Origin: JAIFWN01 sp049304015
GTDB lineage: Bacteria; Patescibacteriota; Minisyncoccia; Phycocordibacterales; Zambryskibacteraceae
DNA length: 32,525 bases
Direction: 5' to 3'
Assembly (NCBI GenBank): GCA_049304015.1
Contig: JBAQNS010000013.1
Span: forward strand, 1-32,525
Part shown: piece after piece, positions 1 to 8,677 of the stretch
How positions within the stretch are numbered: the first letter of the stretch is position 1
How the letters are laid out: the number at the start of each line of letters is the position of its first letter
Notes under the pieces: model-generated
Seen by the model: the letters and a program-made list of their open reading frames with translations, nothing else
Databases searched by the model: none
What the model was told of the DNA's origin: nothing
Position numbers and translations under genes: made by a program

Positions 1-993
1 CTCTTTCAGCTATCGAACACTCCAGTTTCTGGTGCGGTGGCCGTTCTTAAAAATGGCTCAACTATTATTAGATACACAGACAGAGCCACTGGTCATATTA
101 TAGATGTCAATCCAGAGACGATGGAGAAGGTAAAAATTTCTAATAATACCTTGCCTAAAATTTATGAGGCTTATTATAAAAAAGATGGAAGCGGAGTTGT
201 ATATAGATCACTCAAGGATGATGGCTCTATAGTGAACACTTCTATCTCACTAACTGCTCCAAAATCCACCTCAACCGGAGAAACGTTGTATACAATAAAT
301 GCTTCTATGCTCCGTGGAGACGTTGGTGAAATTGCTGTCTTACCATCGGGTAATCTGGTTTATTCAACTAATAATCCTGGAGCGATAATTTCATCTGGAT
401 TCGCAGGAGATAAACCAACAAACATCTATACAACACCATTTACTGAATGGAGGATATCTCCCTCTGGGCCAAGCGATGTTTATATAACCACAAAAGCAGG
501 GGGAGATGCATCTGGTTATTCGTATAAAATAAGCACCAAAACAGGTGGTCTTACTAAAATTCTAGGGCCACTCAACTCTCTTCTTGTCTTACCTAACCAA
601 AATAAAACGGTTGTTGCTTACTCATATAAAAATGGAAACTCTTTCAGTTTTGGGTCACTCAACACTACCACCAAAAAATCTTCTTCTTTGACCCCATCAG
701 CCTTAGTAGAAAAATGTGTTTGGAGTAATAAATCAGTCGATCTTTTGTATTGCGGTGTTTCTGACCAAATTAGCTATAGTGAACCTGACAATTGGTACAA
801 GGGCGTCACTCATTTTTCTGATAGAATTTGGGCCTACAACACAAATACAACTTTTACTGATGTCATTGCAGAACCAAAAAATACTCTCGGTGTAGATATT
901 GATGTTTATAACCCTTCTCTATCTCCTGATGAAGATTATCTGATCTTCATGAACAGAAACGATTTATCTCTCTGGGCCCTAAAATTAAACTAG
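1..993 (+). CDS. Beta-propeller-like (TolB/WD40-type) protein, 5' end outside window
   Basis: The frame is open from the first base, so the gene very likely begins upstream; an internal GTG at 37 is not needed as the start. The visible 330 or so residues are rich in Ser, Thr, Asn and aromatics. They show repeating strand-turn patterns such as LVYSTNNPG, VVAYSYKNG and SLSPDEDYLIFMNRND, the last resembling a TolB-like 'SPDG..I.F' blade. No catalytic motif is visible. In Patescibacteria such proteins are often exported and anchored by an N-terminal membrane helix, which would lie outside the window. The TAG stop overlaps the stop of convergent yidC by 4 nt. Function unknown; the propeller fold is an inference from the repeat pattern. 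Confidence 0.6.
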   Translation, partial: LFQLSNTPVSGAVAVLKNGSTIIRYTDRATGHIIDVNPETMEKVKISNNTLPKIYEAYYKKDGSGVVYRSLKDDGSIVNTSISLTAPKSTSTGETLYTINASMLRGDVGEIAVLPSGNLVYSTNNPGAIISSGFAGDKPTNIYTTPFTEWRISPSGPSDVYITTKAGGDASGYSYKISTKTGGLTKILGPLNSLLVLPNQNKTVVAYSYKNGNSFSFGSLNTTTKKSSSLTPSALVEKCVWSNKSVDLLYCGVSDQISYSEPDNWYKGVTHFSDRIWAYNTNTTFTDVIAEPKNTLGVDIDVYNPSLSPDEDYLIFMNRNDLSLWALKLN

Positions 994-1730
994 ACTGTTT
1001 TTGTTTCTAGGAGAACCTTTTTCCGCACTACGATTTCTTGTCCGATAGTGAAAATGTTAGATGTTAGCCAATAGAGAGCTATCACTCCAGAAATATTATA
1101 AGAAATAAAGAACACTAGTACTGGGAAAAAATATTTCATCTGTGTCTGCATACTCTGGGCCAAATCTTCTCCAAAAGAGTTTTTCGTTTCTCCTTTTTCC
1201 TTTGGTTTTGTCTGGTTTACAGTAGCAAACTTTAGCTGCAAATATGTACTAATGGCCGCAAGGAGAGCCAGGAAGACACTTTTCTTGGTGATATCTATAA
1301 GTCCTAAGAATAAAGTGTTTATATGCTCAGGAGAATGAATGAATGAATATAATATTTTAGTATCTACTGAAGGAAACCCGGCGTGTAAAAATATTCTATA
1401 TAAAGCGAAAATAATTGGAAGTTGAATTAAGAGAACCAAAATTCCAGAAAACGGGTTTACTCCTTTTTCTTTATATAACTCTAGTGTTTTTCTGGCCTGT
1501 TCTTCTTGGTTTTTGTATTTTTCCTTTATAGCCTTGAGTTCTGAGTTAATCCCTTGCATCCTTACTTGAGTAAGAACGGCTTTTTTAGAGAGAGGAAACA
1601 AAATAAGCCTCACTACAATTGTGAGTATAATCACAGCAATCCCAGCATCAATCCAAGGCAAAAGAGTGAAAAGACTTATAAGAAGGTTATATAGGGGGTT
1701 AAATATAAACCCATTGTAGAAAGCTGACAT
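990..1730 (-). CDS. yidC: YidC/Oxa1-family membrane protein insertase
   Basis: Inserts membrane proteins, alone or with SecYEG, in the cytoplasmic membrane. At 246 aa it is the short form without the large periplasmic domain of proteobacterial YidC. Hydrophobic segments are visible around residues 15-47, 95-115, 145-165 and 205-235. The conserved Arg of the first core helix is R41 in VVRLILFPLSKK, which forms the hydrophilic groove in the family. A cytoplasmic charged hairpin (about 48-85, KAVLTQVRMQGINSELKAIKEKYK) follows. It is the last gene of the classic rpmH-rnpA-yidC order, but a 40-nt gap and its own -10 box (TACAAT, 6 nt before ATG) suggest separate transcription too. Confidence 0.93.
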   Translation of the reverse strand: MSAFYNGFIFNPLYNLLISLFTLLPWIDAGIAVIILTIVVRLILFPLSKKAVLTQVRMQGINSELKAIKEKYKNQEEQARKTLELYKEKGVNPFSGILVLLIQLPIIFALYRIFLHAGFPSVDTKILYSFIHSPEHINTLFLGLIDITKKSVFLALLAAISTYLQLKFATVNQTKPKEKGETKNSFGEDLAQSMQTQMKYFFPVLVFFISYNISGVIALYWLTSNIFTIGQEIVVRKKVLLETKTV

Positions 1731-1736
1731 TTAGGA

Positions 1737-1742
1737 ATTGTA
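1737..1742 (-). promoter_or_regulatory. Candidate -10 box of yidC (leaderless spacing)
   Basis: TACAAT on the minus strand, followed by exactly 6 nt and the yidC ATG. If used, transcription would start at or next to the A of the start codon. Confidence 0.45.
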
Positions 1743-1770
1743 TCTTTTTTTGGTCTCTAAAACAATCTCA

Positions 1771-2094
1771 TTATAATTCAAGAAAAAGTTGCTTAATCTC
1801 CGCATTAAGTTTTTCTCCTTTCACGAATTGTGCGCCGGACTTGGCCACCACCAACAACAAATATTGCTTATACTTCTCTAAATATGGAGAAACACAATCG
1901 TAGACTCTTCTCCTTACAGTATTTCTGGTTACCGCGCTTTTGGCTACTTTTTTTGACACAGAAACACCCACCTTGCTTTTTTGCCCTTCAATTTTTATGT
2001 ACCTTAGGGTGAAGTGGGGGGAGTGAACAAAACGTGACCCCAAAATAAGCTCCTTGTAGAGCCCTCTTTTAATTCTCAGGTGTCTTGGGAGCAT
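1771..2094 (-). CDS. rnpA: Ribonuclease P protein component
   Basis: Protein subunit of RNase P, which matures tRNA 5' ends. The 107-aa length is normal. The family signature is present: KVGVSVSKKV (residues 41-50), then the RNA-binding RNR-like motif TRNTVRRRVYD with R57, N58 and R61-R63. The start ATG lies 1 nt after the rpmH stop, so the two genes are almost certainly co-transcribed and translationally coupled, as in most bacteria. Confidence 0.95.
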   Translation of the reverse strand: MLPRHLRIKRGLYKELILGSRFVHSPHFTLRYIKIEGQKSKVGVSVSKKVAKSAVTRNTVRRRVYDCVSPYLEKYKQYLLLVVAKSGAQFVKGEKLNAEIKQLFLEL

Positions 2095-2095
2095 A

Positions 2096-2230
2096 TTAGA
2101 CAGTTAGCTTTGAACGACCCTTCCTTCGTCTGGCCTTCACCGTTCGTCTTCCTCCTGTTGTTTTGGCTCTTTTTAAAAATCCGTGTGCTCGCGCCCTCTT
2201 GCGCTTCTTTGGTTGATATGTTGTAGACAT
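2096..2230 (-). CDS. rpmH: 50S ribosomal protein bL34
   Basis: This 44-codon gene encodes a very basic protein that starts MSTTYQPKKRKRARAHGF and contains LKRAKTTGGRRTVKARRRKG, the recognisable bL34 pattern (Pxx[R/K]xR...GFLxRM...GRxVLxxRRxKGR). It packs against 23S rRNA in the large subunit. It is followed after 1 nt by rnpA and lies upstream of divergent dnaA, the standard bacterial origin-proximal arrangement. A purine stretch (aaaaagag) precedes the ATG, and TATAAC lies 9 nt upstream, so the leader, if any, is very short. Confidence 0.96.
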   Translation of the reverse strand: MSTTYQPKKRKRARAHGFLKRAKTTGGRRTVKARRRKGRSKLTV

Positions 2231-2240
2231 CTCTTTTTAG

Positions 2241-2249
2241 TTATACACA
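2241..2249 (+). promoter_or_regulatory. DnaA box (TTATACACA) in the rpmH-dnaA gap
   Basis: TTATACACA matches the DnaA box consensus TTATNCACA. The identical 9-mer recurs at 3845-3853 in the dnaA-dnaN gap. Here it lies 90 nt before the dnaA ATG and next to rpmH, so it could serve autoregulation of dnaA or be part of a bipartite origin. Confidence 0.6.
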
Positions 2250-2330
2250 CATTATAAACAGTTTTAACCACCTTATCAAGTTTTGCTCCGTTCTTCTCGA
2301 GGATATACTACTAGCACAATAGATACCAAT

Positions 2331-3677
2331 ATGGATTATAAACAATTATGGCAAGGCGTTTTGGTAGAAATAGAACTTGCTGTTTCTAAAGCAAACTTCA
2401 CAACCTGGTTTAAAGATACAAGAATTGTTAAGGAGGATGGGGGAGTGATTGTTGTCTCCGTACCAAATGCTTTTGTGAAGGAGTGGTTAATCCAGAAATA
2501 TAATGGCACTATCCTAAAATCTCTTAGAAACCTTGAAAGTTCAATCCATGCTGTAGAATATGTTGTAAACAAAGAAGAATCCAGAAGACGAGACCAAACA
2601 TCTAATCCAAATGGCTTCGGTTCAAAAGAGCTTCCTTTGCCTGAGGCTCAAATAAACAAGGACGACAATCTCAACCCAAGATACACCTTCGACACCTTTG
2701 TCATAGGACCATTCAACCAGCTAGCTCACGCAGCAGCACAGGCGGTCTTAAAGTCGCCGGGACTTATGTATAACCCTCTCTTTATATATGGATCTACCGG
2801 CCACGGCAAAACTCACCTCATCCAAGCGGTGGGCAATTATGTGAAGACAGCTAACCCAAACAAAAAAGTTTTCTATATGACATCAGAAAAGTTTGGACAA
2901 GACTGTATGAACGCTCTACAGAATCAAAAAATGAATGTTTTCAAAGAAAAATATAGAAAATATGATGTTTTGATTATGGATGACATTCAATTCTTTTCTG
3001 ATAAACAAAAATTTCAAGAAGAATTGTTCCATCTATTTAATACCTTATACGACAACAACAAACAGATAATCTTTTCTTCTGATAAACACCCTCATTTTAT
3101 TCCTGGTTTAGAAGAAAGACTCAAGTCTCGTTTCTCTGCTGGCATGGTAGTAGACATCCCACCACCTGACGAAGAATCAAGAATTGCTATTTTATCTAAT
3201 AAAGCAAAGAGCCAAGGTCTTTCTCTATCAGATGAAATTATTACTTACCTCGCTCATTCGATTAATGGGAACATTAGAGACCTGGAAGGAGTTATTAATA
3301 CCCTCGTTATTCAATCTCAGCTTAAGGGGAAGGAAATTTCTCTTCTTGATGTCAGACATTTTGTTAAAAACAATGCCAAACCAAAGAAAACCATTGCCAT
3401 AAAGGATATCGTGAAGATTGTTTCTGATTTTTATTCAGTAGAAGAAGAAAGTATTTATGAGAAAACAAGAAGAAAGGAGGTTATCAAGCCAAGACAGGTG
3501 ATTATGTATCTTCTCAGAGAAGATTTTAGTATTTCTTATCCTTCGATTGGACAGAAGCTTGGTGGGAGGGATCACACCACAGTAATTCACTCGTGTGAAA
3601 AAATTAAAAATGACATTAAGGAAGATGTACTTCTCTCTCAGGAAATAGATCGTATTAGGAATCTCTTATCTGTGTAA
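2331..3677 (+). CDS. dnaA: Chromosomal replication initiator protein DnaA
   Basis: Binds DnaA boxes and melts the origin in its ATP form. From the ATG at 2331 it has 448 aa. Domain I spans about residues 1-75 (QLWQGVLVEIELAVSKANF), followed by a short linker. The AAA+ domain starts near residue 108 with Walker A GSTGHGKT at 154-161 and Walker B IMDD ending at D218. C-terminal domain IV carries the box-recognition signature GGRDHTTVIHS at 411-421. An in-frame TTG 48 nt upstream (2283) is possible, but the ATG matches the usual family N-terminus. A TATACT at 2304-2309 would put the transcript start about 15 nt before the ATG. Flanked by rpmH (divergent) and dnaN. Confidence 0.97.
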   Translation: MDYKQLWQGVLVEIELAVSKANFTTWFKDTRIVKEDGGVIVVSVPNAFVKEWLIQKYNGTILKSLRNLESSIHAVEYVVNKEESRRRDQTSNPNGFGSKELPLPEAQINKDDNLNPRYTFDTFVIGPFNQLAHAAAQAVLKSPGLMYNPLFIYGSTGHGKTHLIQAVGNYVKTANPNKKVFYMTSEKFGQDCMNALQNQKMNVFKEKYRKYDVLIMDDIQFFSDKQKFQEELFHLFNTLYDNNKQIIFSSDKHPHFIPGLEERLKSRFSAGMVVDIPPPDEESRIAILSNKAKSQGLSLSDEIITYLAHSINGNIRDLEGVINTLVIQSQLKGKEISLLDVRHFVKNNAKPKKTIAIKDIVKIVSDFYSVEEESIYEKTRRKEVIKPRQVIMYLLREDFSISYPSIGQKLGGRDHTTVIHSCEKIKNDIKEDVLLSQEIDRIRNLLSV

Positions 3678-3889
3678 TACCATGTTGATAACTAACCAAA
3701 ACATTGTGGAAAAGAATCTTATAAGTTCCTTAAATACTAAGGTCCGTGCTCATATTTTAAAAATACAAAGTCTGTTGTTCTTTGTTGTCCACAACATGGT
3801 GTTTTTATTTATTAAAAAAGTGGCTCAAAATAAGGTTAGAAATGTTATACACATATCCACACCCCTAATAGTAGTAACAAGTATTTAAT
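3678..3889 (+). other. Putative replication origin (oriC) with DnaA-box cluster
   Basis: This 212-nt dnaA-dnaN gap has no convincing gene. It holds a perfect box TTATACACA at 3845-3853. One-mismatch versions are TTGTCCACA at 3785-3793 and ATATCCACA at 3853-3861 on the plus strand, with TGTTGATAA at 3683-3691 and TGTGGAAAA at 3705-3713 as minus-strand boxes. An AT-rich run (tttttatttattaaaaaagt, about 3800-3820) could be the unwinding element. Gap position, box cluster and AT tract together are typical of bacterial origins. No strand-skew calculation was possible here. Confidence 0.7.
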
Positions 3890-4993
3890 ATGAAAATAGA
3901 ATGCATTAAAGAGAGACTCAACGAAGTCTTGGGGAAAGCAGAAAAGATAGCAGTGAAGAATCCAACTCTTCCAGCATTAAGTGGTGTTTATCTAAAAGCC
4001 GAAAACAACACCCTTTCAATCAGAACTACAAATCTAGATTTAGGATTCTATACAACAATACCAGTAAAAGTTATTGAACCAGGAGAAGTGGTTGTACCTG
4101 CTCAAATAATAAGTTCGTTCTTGAACTCACTACCTAAAGAGAAAAACATAATTATAAATACAAACGGGCAGACTCTCTTAGTAAAGACAGGGAACACAGA
4201 GACAAACATTAAAACGCTTTCAACAGAGGATTTCCCTATAATCCCGACTTTAAAAAATGAAGAAAGCTTCTCTCTCCCAATAAAGGATTTTATTTTAGGA
4301 CTAAAATCTGTTAATTATGCAGCAGCTATTGGGAGTATGAAGCCAGAACTATCTTCTGTTTATATTTATCATGAGGATGAATTTCTAATATTTGCTGCCA
4401 CGGACTCATTCAGGTTAGCAGAAAAGAAAATAAAGATTAAGAAAACCCCAAACTTCAAATACATATTAATTCCTCAAAAAAACATTTCTGAAATTATTAG
4501 AATGTTTGATTCTGTTGACGATGATGTTTCTCTTTCTATTCAGGATAACCAAATAGCATTTTTTGGTGGAGGAATATGTCTGACTTCAAGGATTATAGAA
4601 GGAATTTTTCCAGATTATAGACAAATAATCCCAAAGGAAACCACAACAAAAACCCTAGTTTTAAAACAAGATTTAAATAATTCACTAAAAACAGCAATGA
4701 TTTTTTCTGATTCATTTAATCAATTAAAAATAACTATTTCTAAGGGTAAAAAAATATTTGAAGTAGAATCAAAAAATACAACCGTTGGAGAAAATAAATA
4801 TGATGTAGACGCGATTATAGAAGGAGAAGATTTGTCTATTAACATTAATCAGAAATACCTCACAGATTGTTTTGTTTCTGTCCCCGGAGACACTATTAGT
4901 TTGAAGTTTAATGGCCAAACCAAGCCAATTATTGTAGAAGGGGTGGGGGATAAGAGCTTCTTATACCTAGTAATGCCAATGAACAAATCGTGA
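3890..4993 (+). CDS. dnaN: DNA polymerase III beta subunit (sliding clamp)
   Basis: Ring-shaped processivity clamp for the replicative polymerase; also binds repair enzymes. At 367 aa it has the normal three-domain length. Recognisable stretches are NPTLPALSGVYLKAENNTLSIRT in domain 1, a middle domain with FAATDSFRLAEKKI, and the usual C-terminal YLVMPMN (family YLIMPMR). The last codons overlap the next gene by 4 nt (GTGA), which suggests translational coupling. The conserved dnaA-dnaN order supports the assignment. Confidence 0.96.
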   Translation: MKIECIKERLNEVLGKAEKIAVKNPTLPALSGVYLKAENNTLSIRTTNLDLGFYTTIPVKVIEPGEVVVPAQIISSFLNSLPKEKNIIINTNGQTLLVKTGNTETNIKTLSTEDFPIIPTLKNEESFSLPIKDFILGLKSVNYAAAIGSMKPELSSVYIYHEDEFLIFAATDSFRLAEKKIKIKKTPNFKYILIPQKNISEIIRMFDSVDDDVSLSIQDNQIAFFGGGICLTSRIIEGIFPDYRQIIPKETTTKTLVLKQDLNNSLKTAMIFSDSFNQLKITISKGKKIFEVESKNTTVGENKYDVDAIIEGEDLSININQKYLTDCFVSVPGDTISLKFNGQTKPIIVEGVGDKSFLYLVMPMNKS

Positions 4994-5250
4994 AAGACAT
5001 AAACGCACTACTTGAAAGATTCAAAAAATCATTAGGAGACGATTCCTATATAAAAGAAGAAATAATCAAAGGGGTTGAAGAAAAAATCAAAATAACTTTG
5101 TCCTCAAAAGAAATTAGTCTCAAGAACGGTGTTTTGGAGATAAATACAAGTCCAGTAAAAAAGAACGAGATAAAATTAAAAGAAGAATCTCTTATAAAAC
5201 TTCTTAGTAAACAAAAAGGACTTCCTATAAATAAAATATTTTATAAATAG
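4990..5250 (+). CDS. Small protein, possibly a minimal DciA/DUF721-like domain
   Basis: 86 aa starting at a GTG that overlaps the dnaN stop (GTGA). The pattern is a basic N-terminal helix (INALLERFKKSL), then two strands with 'SLKNGVLEINTSPVKKNEIKLK', a helix and a basic tail. The strand-strand-helix core (x-V/I-x-NGxLxIxxxSPxxxxEIxL) resembles the compact DUF721/DciA fold found beside dnaA/dnaN/recF in many bacteria. DciA is the helicase operator in phyla without DnaC/DnaI. The similarity is by eye only and the protein is shorter than typical DciA, so the function is inference. Convergent with the PBP gene, whose stop is 9 nt away. Confidence 0.45.
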   Translation: MKDINALLERFKKSLGDDSYIKEEIIKGVEEKIKITLSSKEISLKNGVLEINTSPVKKNEIKLKEESLIKLLSKQKGLPINKIFYK

Positions 5251-5259
5251 AGATGAGTA

Positions 5260-7434
5260 TTAGTAGGTTCTATTTGGAGACGTAGAACCCGTGGCTGCGT
5301 TTAACTGGGCTCTTAGATAGGAAATAGCATAGTCTCTGTATTGAGGCGAATTAGCCCAAAGACGGACGCTGTATTCCCATGCTTTGTATTGAGGGTCTGA
5401 CTCTGGAGAAACCGGAGGGGGACCGAGGGGGTTGTCCTTATCCACGTAGTAGAGAATGTCATGGACTGAGTCCTGAGAAAAATTGTTTTGATCAATGTTT
5501 CCTAATACTCCACGAAGAATTGGTTTAATAGACTGATCTACTGGTTCAGGATCGCCAAAAGACTCAACAGGGAAAGATGGTAAAATTTGATCCATAAGTT
5601 TTCTCCAAAGTGGTGCGACAATAAATCCCGCCACTTTTTTCTCCATCGGAGTATTTTCGTTATTTCCCACCCACGCTCCAACAATTAAATTTGGAGCGTA
5701 CCCCATTATCCACGCGTCTTTATAATCGTTCGTTGTTCCCGTCTTCACAGCCACAGGTCTTGATGGAATGTAGAGAGCAGAGTTTTCTCCATAAGCGGGA
5801 ATACGAGCTTTGTTGTCTGAAAGAATAGAGTTGATGTTTCTCGCTGTCTCTTTGGACAAAACATCCCTTGAGTTTGGAGTGTATTCCTCTAAAACCGCCC
5901 CACTTTTATCTTCTACTTTTAGAACAGCATTGTAGGGATTTCTTACCCCATCATTAGCAAAAACAGAATACGCCGAAGTCATATCAAGAAGAGACACTTC
6001 GCCACCTCCAAGAACCAAAGTGAGCCCGTATTGGTTTGGGTCCATAAGCTTCTCTACCCCTAAACTTTTGGCCAAGTCCAAGGAATCCTGTATTCCGGCC
6101 AAGTATAAGGCTTTTACTGCAGGGACGTTTATTGATTGGGCCAATGCGTCTCTAATGGTCATAGGACCACGGAAAATATGGTCATAGTTATCTGGCGAAT
6201 AGCAGTTGTTGTCAGAAGTAAAATCGTTTGGTTCACACCCAGAATTGAACTGTGTTCTTAGGTCAAAAAGAATAGTGTCTGGTGTGTAACCTTTATTAAA
6301 AAGAGTCGAATAAACAAAGGGTTTGAAAGTCGATCCTGGTTGCCTGTGGGCAGTGGCTACATTAAAGTTGCCATTAATCTTAGGGTCAAAATAATCTCTT
6401 GAGCCAACCATAGACAAAATACCACCAGTTTTTGGATCAATAACGACGATAGCATCGTTGTCTGCATTAAAACTTGCTTCATTTATTTGCCCATACTCTT
6501 TAGCTACGGCTTCTGCTTTTGTTTGGATGTCATAATCAAGAGTGGTAGTAACTTTTAATCCACCACTTGTGAGAGCCTCTTCTCCATATTTGTTTGCAAG
6601 GTAATCTATTACAAAAAAGACGAAGTGTGGAGCGCGCAGACCGCCTTTATCTATTTTGGGTAGAAAGGTTACTTTCTCAGCGCGAGCACTGTCGTGTTCG
6701 GTTTTGGTAATAAAACCACTATTGAGCATTTCATTCAAAACCAAATTCTTTCTCTCTTCTAGTTTGTCCCTATGTTCTCCATAGGGAGAATAATATGTCG
6801 GAGCCTTTGTCATTGAAGCAATATAAGCCGCTTCTGCTAAAGAAACATCCTTAGCTTCTTTACCAAAATAACTTAGGGAAGCTTCTTCTACTCCATAAAT
6901 ACTTCCACCATAAGGGCTTTCATTTAAATAAATATTTAATATTTGATCTTTAGGTAATGCCTTGTCCAGTTTTTCTGCCAAGATCCATTCCTTTATTTTC
7001 CTGGTTGGAGTTTTGTCTCCATTGAGTATTGTATTTTTTACCACTTGCTGGGTAATGGTTGAACCACCTTGGCTAAAAGAAAGAGTGGCTAAATCTACAA
7101 GAAATGCTCTAGCAAGAGAACTAAATTTTACCCCTCCGTGGTTATAGAAATCTTTATCTTCTATGGCCAAAGTCGCCTTTTTTAAATAATCAGAAATCTT
7201 ATCAAAAGACACCACAGTTCTCTTTAGATTTGGGGACATGTCATAAAGTAGCACTTGCCCTGTTCTGTCATATATCTTTGTAGATTGAACAACTTTTCTG
7301 CCGCTTATATCAGAAAGATCAGGAATCCTAAGAGTGGCTGCCCATAGTAGAGAGGCCCCAAAGAAAAACAAGGCTAAGGTGATTGTGGTCAGGGTTTTGT
7401 TGTGCAACAACGCCTTTTTTATATCTCCTTTCAT
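5260..7434 (-). CDS. Class A penicillin-binding protein (PBP1A-type)
   Basis: Bifunctional peptidoglycan glycosyltransferase and transpeptidase, anchored by one N-terminal membrane helix (about residues 15-34) with the rest outside. The GT51 domain shows the catalytic Glu motif IEDKDFYNHGG (E92) and SQGGSTITQQVVKN. The transpeptidase domain shows SxxK as S368-T-F-K371 within RQPGSTFKPF, SxN in QSINVPAVKAL, and KTG at 564-566 in KTGTTNDYKDAW. All catalytic motifs are intact and 724 aa is normal. The tail after the transpeptidase domain is Pro/Ser-rich. Divergent from tyrS with only 30 nt between start codons. Its -10 (TAGAAT with upstream TGG, 6 nt before the ATG) implies a leaderless mRNA. 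Confidence 0.95.
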   Translation of the reverse strand: MKGDIKKALLHNKTLTTITLALFFFGASLLWAATLRIPDLSDISGRKVVQSTKIYDRTGQVLLYDMSPNLKRTVVSFDKISDYLKKATLAIEDKDFYNHGGVKFSSLARAFLVDLATLSFSQGGSTITQQVVKNTILNGDKTPTRKIKEWILAEKLDKALPKDQILNIYLNESPYGGSIYGVEEASLSYFGKEAKDVSLAEAAYIASMTKAPTYYSPYGEHRDKLEERKNLVLNEMLNSGFITKTEHDSARAEKVTFLPKIDKGGLRAPHFVFFVIDYLANKYGEEALTSGGLKVTTTLDYDIQTKAEAVAKEYGQINEASFNADNDAIVVIDPKTGGILSMVGSRDYFDPKINGNFNVATAHRQPGSTFKPFVYSTLFNKGYTPDTILFDLRTQFNSGCEPNDFTSDNNCYSPDNYDHIFRGPMTIRDALAQSINVPAVKALYLAGIQDSLDLAKSLGVEKLMDPNQYGLTLVLGGGEVSLLDMTSAYSVFANDGVRNPYNAVLKVEDKSGAVLEEYTPNSRDVLSKETARNINSILSDNKARIPAYGENSALYIPSRPVAVKTGTTNDYKDAWIMGYAPNLIVGAWVGNNENTPMEKKVAGFIVAPLWRKLMDQILPSFPVESFGDPEPVDQSIKPILRGVLGNIDQNNFSQDSVHDILYYVDKDNPLGPPPVSPESDPQYKAWEYSVRLWANSPQYRDYAISYLRAQLNAATGSTSPNRTY

Positions 7435-7440
7435 AAAATC

Positions 7441-7458
7441 ATTCTACCATGTTAGATT
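7441..7458. promoter_or_regulatory. Divergent leaderless promoters for the PBP gene and tyrS
   Basis: Minus strand: TAGAAT at 7446-7441, 6 nt before the PBP ATG. Plus strand: TAGATT at 7453-7458, 6 nt before the tyrS ATG. Both have TGN just upstream (extended -10). The two boxes are 6 nt apart, so polymerases could compete for the 30-nt spacer. Confidence 0.55.
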
Positions 7459-7464
7459 AAAGTC

Positions 7465-8649
7465 ATGGAAAGAGATATAAAAGAGCTCCTCACCAGGGGT
7501 GTATCGGAAATTATTGGTCAAAAGGAGTTAGAAGAAAAACTACGTTCTGGTAAACCAATGCGTATAAAACTAGGTATTGACCCAACTAGCCCAAACCTCC
7601 ACTTGGGTAGGTCCATCCCTCTACTAAAACTTAGAGACTTTCAAAAACTTGGACACACCATTGTCTTCATTATTGGAGATTTTACAGGCATCATTGGAGA
7701 TACTTCTGATAAGGATGCTGAAAGACCAATGCTTACTAAAGAAATTGTAGATGAAAACAAAAAAACATACTTTGAACAGGTGGGTAAAATTATTGATCTT
7801 TCTAAAGCCGAACTCCATCACAACAGTGAGTGGTTAGGAAAACTTACATACACAGAAATCGGAGAACAAGCAGACTGCTTTTCAGTTTCTGATTTTATTG
7901 CCAGGGATAATATAGCCAGAAGGATAGAGGCCGGGAAAAGAGTTTCTCTTAGAGAAGTTTTGTATCCTCTCATGCAGGGCTACGACAGCGTGATGGTTAA
8001 AGCCGACGTAGAGCTCGGAGGTATGGACCAAAAGTTTAATATTCTATCCGGGAGGACTTTACAGCAAAAGTACGGGCAACAACCACAAAGCATTATCCTT
8101 GGGCCACTCATAGAAGGGCTTGATGGCAGGAAGATGAGCTCTAGTTGGGGAAATACAATCGGTGTTAGTACAGAACCAAGCGACATGTATGGAAAGGTGA
8201 TGAGTATGGTCGATGCACAAATTATCACTTACTTTACCTTGTGTACGCGGGTCCCTATGGAGGAGGTTGAGGAAACAAGAAGCAAACTAGAATCGGGAGA
8301 ACTTCACCCAAAAGACGCCAAGATGAAATTGGCCAAGGAAATAGTGAGGTTTTACCACGGAGAAGAAGCAGCTACAAAGGCAGAAGAAAATTTCATAAAA
8401 ACTTTTTCAGAAAAGGGTGTACCCGAAGACATTCTATCTGTAGAAGCCAAACTAGATACGCCACTAGTTGATATTTTACTTTCTAACAAAATAGTAGAAT
8501 CAAAGACTGAATGGAGGAGGTTAGTAGAAGAAGGAGCGGTCTCAAACACTTTGACTGGAGAAAAGATTGAGAAGAACGACGAAGGATTAAAAGACGGGAT
8601 TACGCTCAAGGTGGGCAAAAGAAGGTTTATAAAAATAGAAGTTCTATAG
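7465..8649 (+). CDS. tyrS: Tyrosyl-tRNA synthetase
   Basis: Charges tRNA-Tyr in the cytoplasm. A class I aminoacyl-tRNA synthetase of 394 aa. The HIGH motif appears as HLGR at residues 46-49 within DPTSPNLHLGR, and KMSSS at 223-227 within GRKMSSSWGN. The YPLMQGYD and ELGGMDQKFN stretches of the active site are present. The final 60 or so residues (LVDILLSNKIVESKTEWRRL...) form the S4 RNA-binding domain, which makes this the TyrRS2/TyrZ-like short-anticodon-domain type. Promoter TAGATT is 6 nt upstream; a strong terminator follows directly. Confidence 0.95.
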   Translation: MERDIKELLTRGVSEIIGQKELEEKLRSGKPMRIKLGIDPTSPNLHLGRSIPLLKLRDFQKLGHTIVFIIGDFTGIIGDTSDKDAERPMLTKEIVDENKKTYFEQVGKIIDLSKAELHHNSEWLGKLTYTEIGEQADCFSVSDFIARDNIARRIEAGKRVSLREVLYPLMQGYDSVMVKADVELGGMDQKFNILSGRTLQQKYGQQPQSIILGPLIEGLDGRKMSSSWGNTIGVSTEPSDMYGKVMSMVDAQIITYFTLCTRVPMEEVEETRSKLESGELHPKDAKMKLAKEIVRFYHGEEAATKAEENFIKTFSEKGVPEDILSVEAKLDTPLVDILLSNKIVESKTEWRRLVEEGAVSNTLTGEKIEKNDEGLKDGITLKVGKRRFIKIEVL

Positions 8650-8675
8650 AAAAACCCCGCACGCGCGGGGTTTTT
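8650..8675. terminator. Bidirectional rho-independent terminator
   Basis: AAAAACCCCGC - ACGC - GCGGGGTTTTT: an 11-bp stem with A/T runs on both flanks, so it can end tyrS on the plus strand and the acidic-protein/ruvC operon on the minus strand. Confidence 0.92.
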
Positions 8676-8677
8676 GT

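Noticed and set aside
3682..3888. 68-codon ORF between dnaA and dnaN
   Set aside because: It lies exactly over the DnaA-box cluster, has no recognisable protein pattern and no promoter or RBS; it is best seen as chance ORF in the origin.
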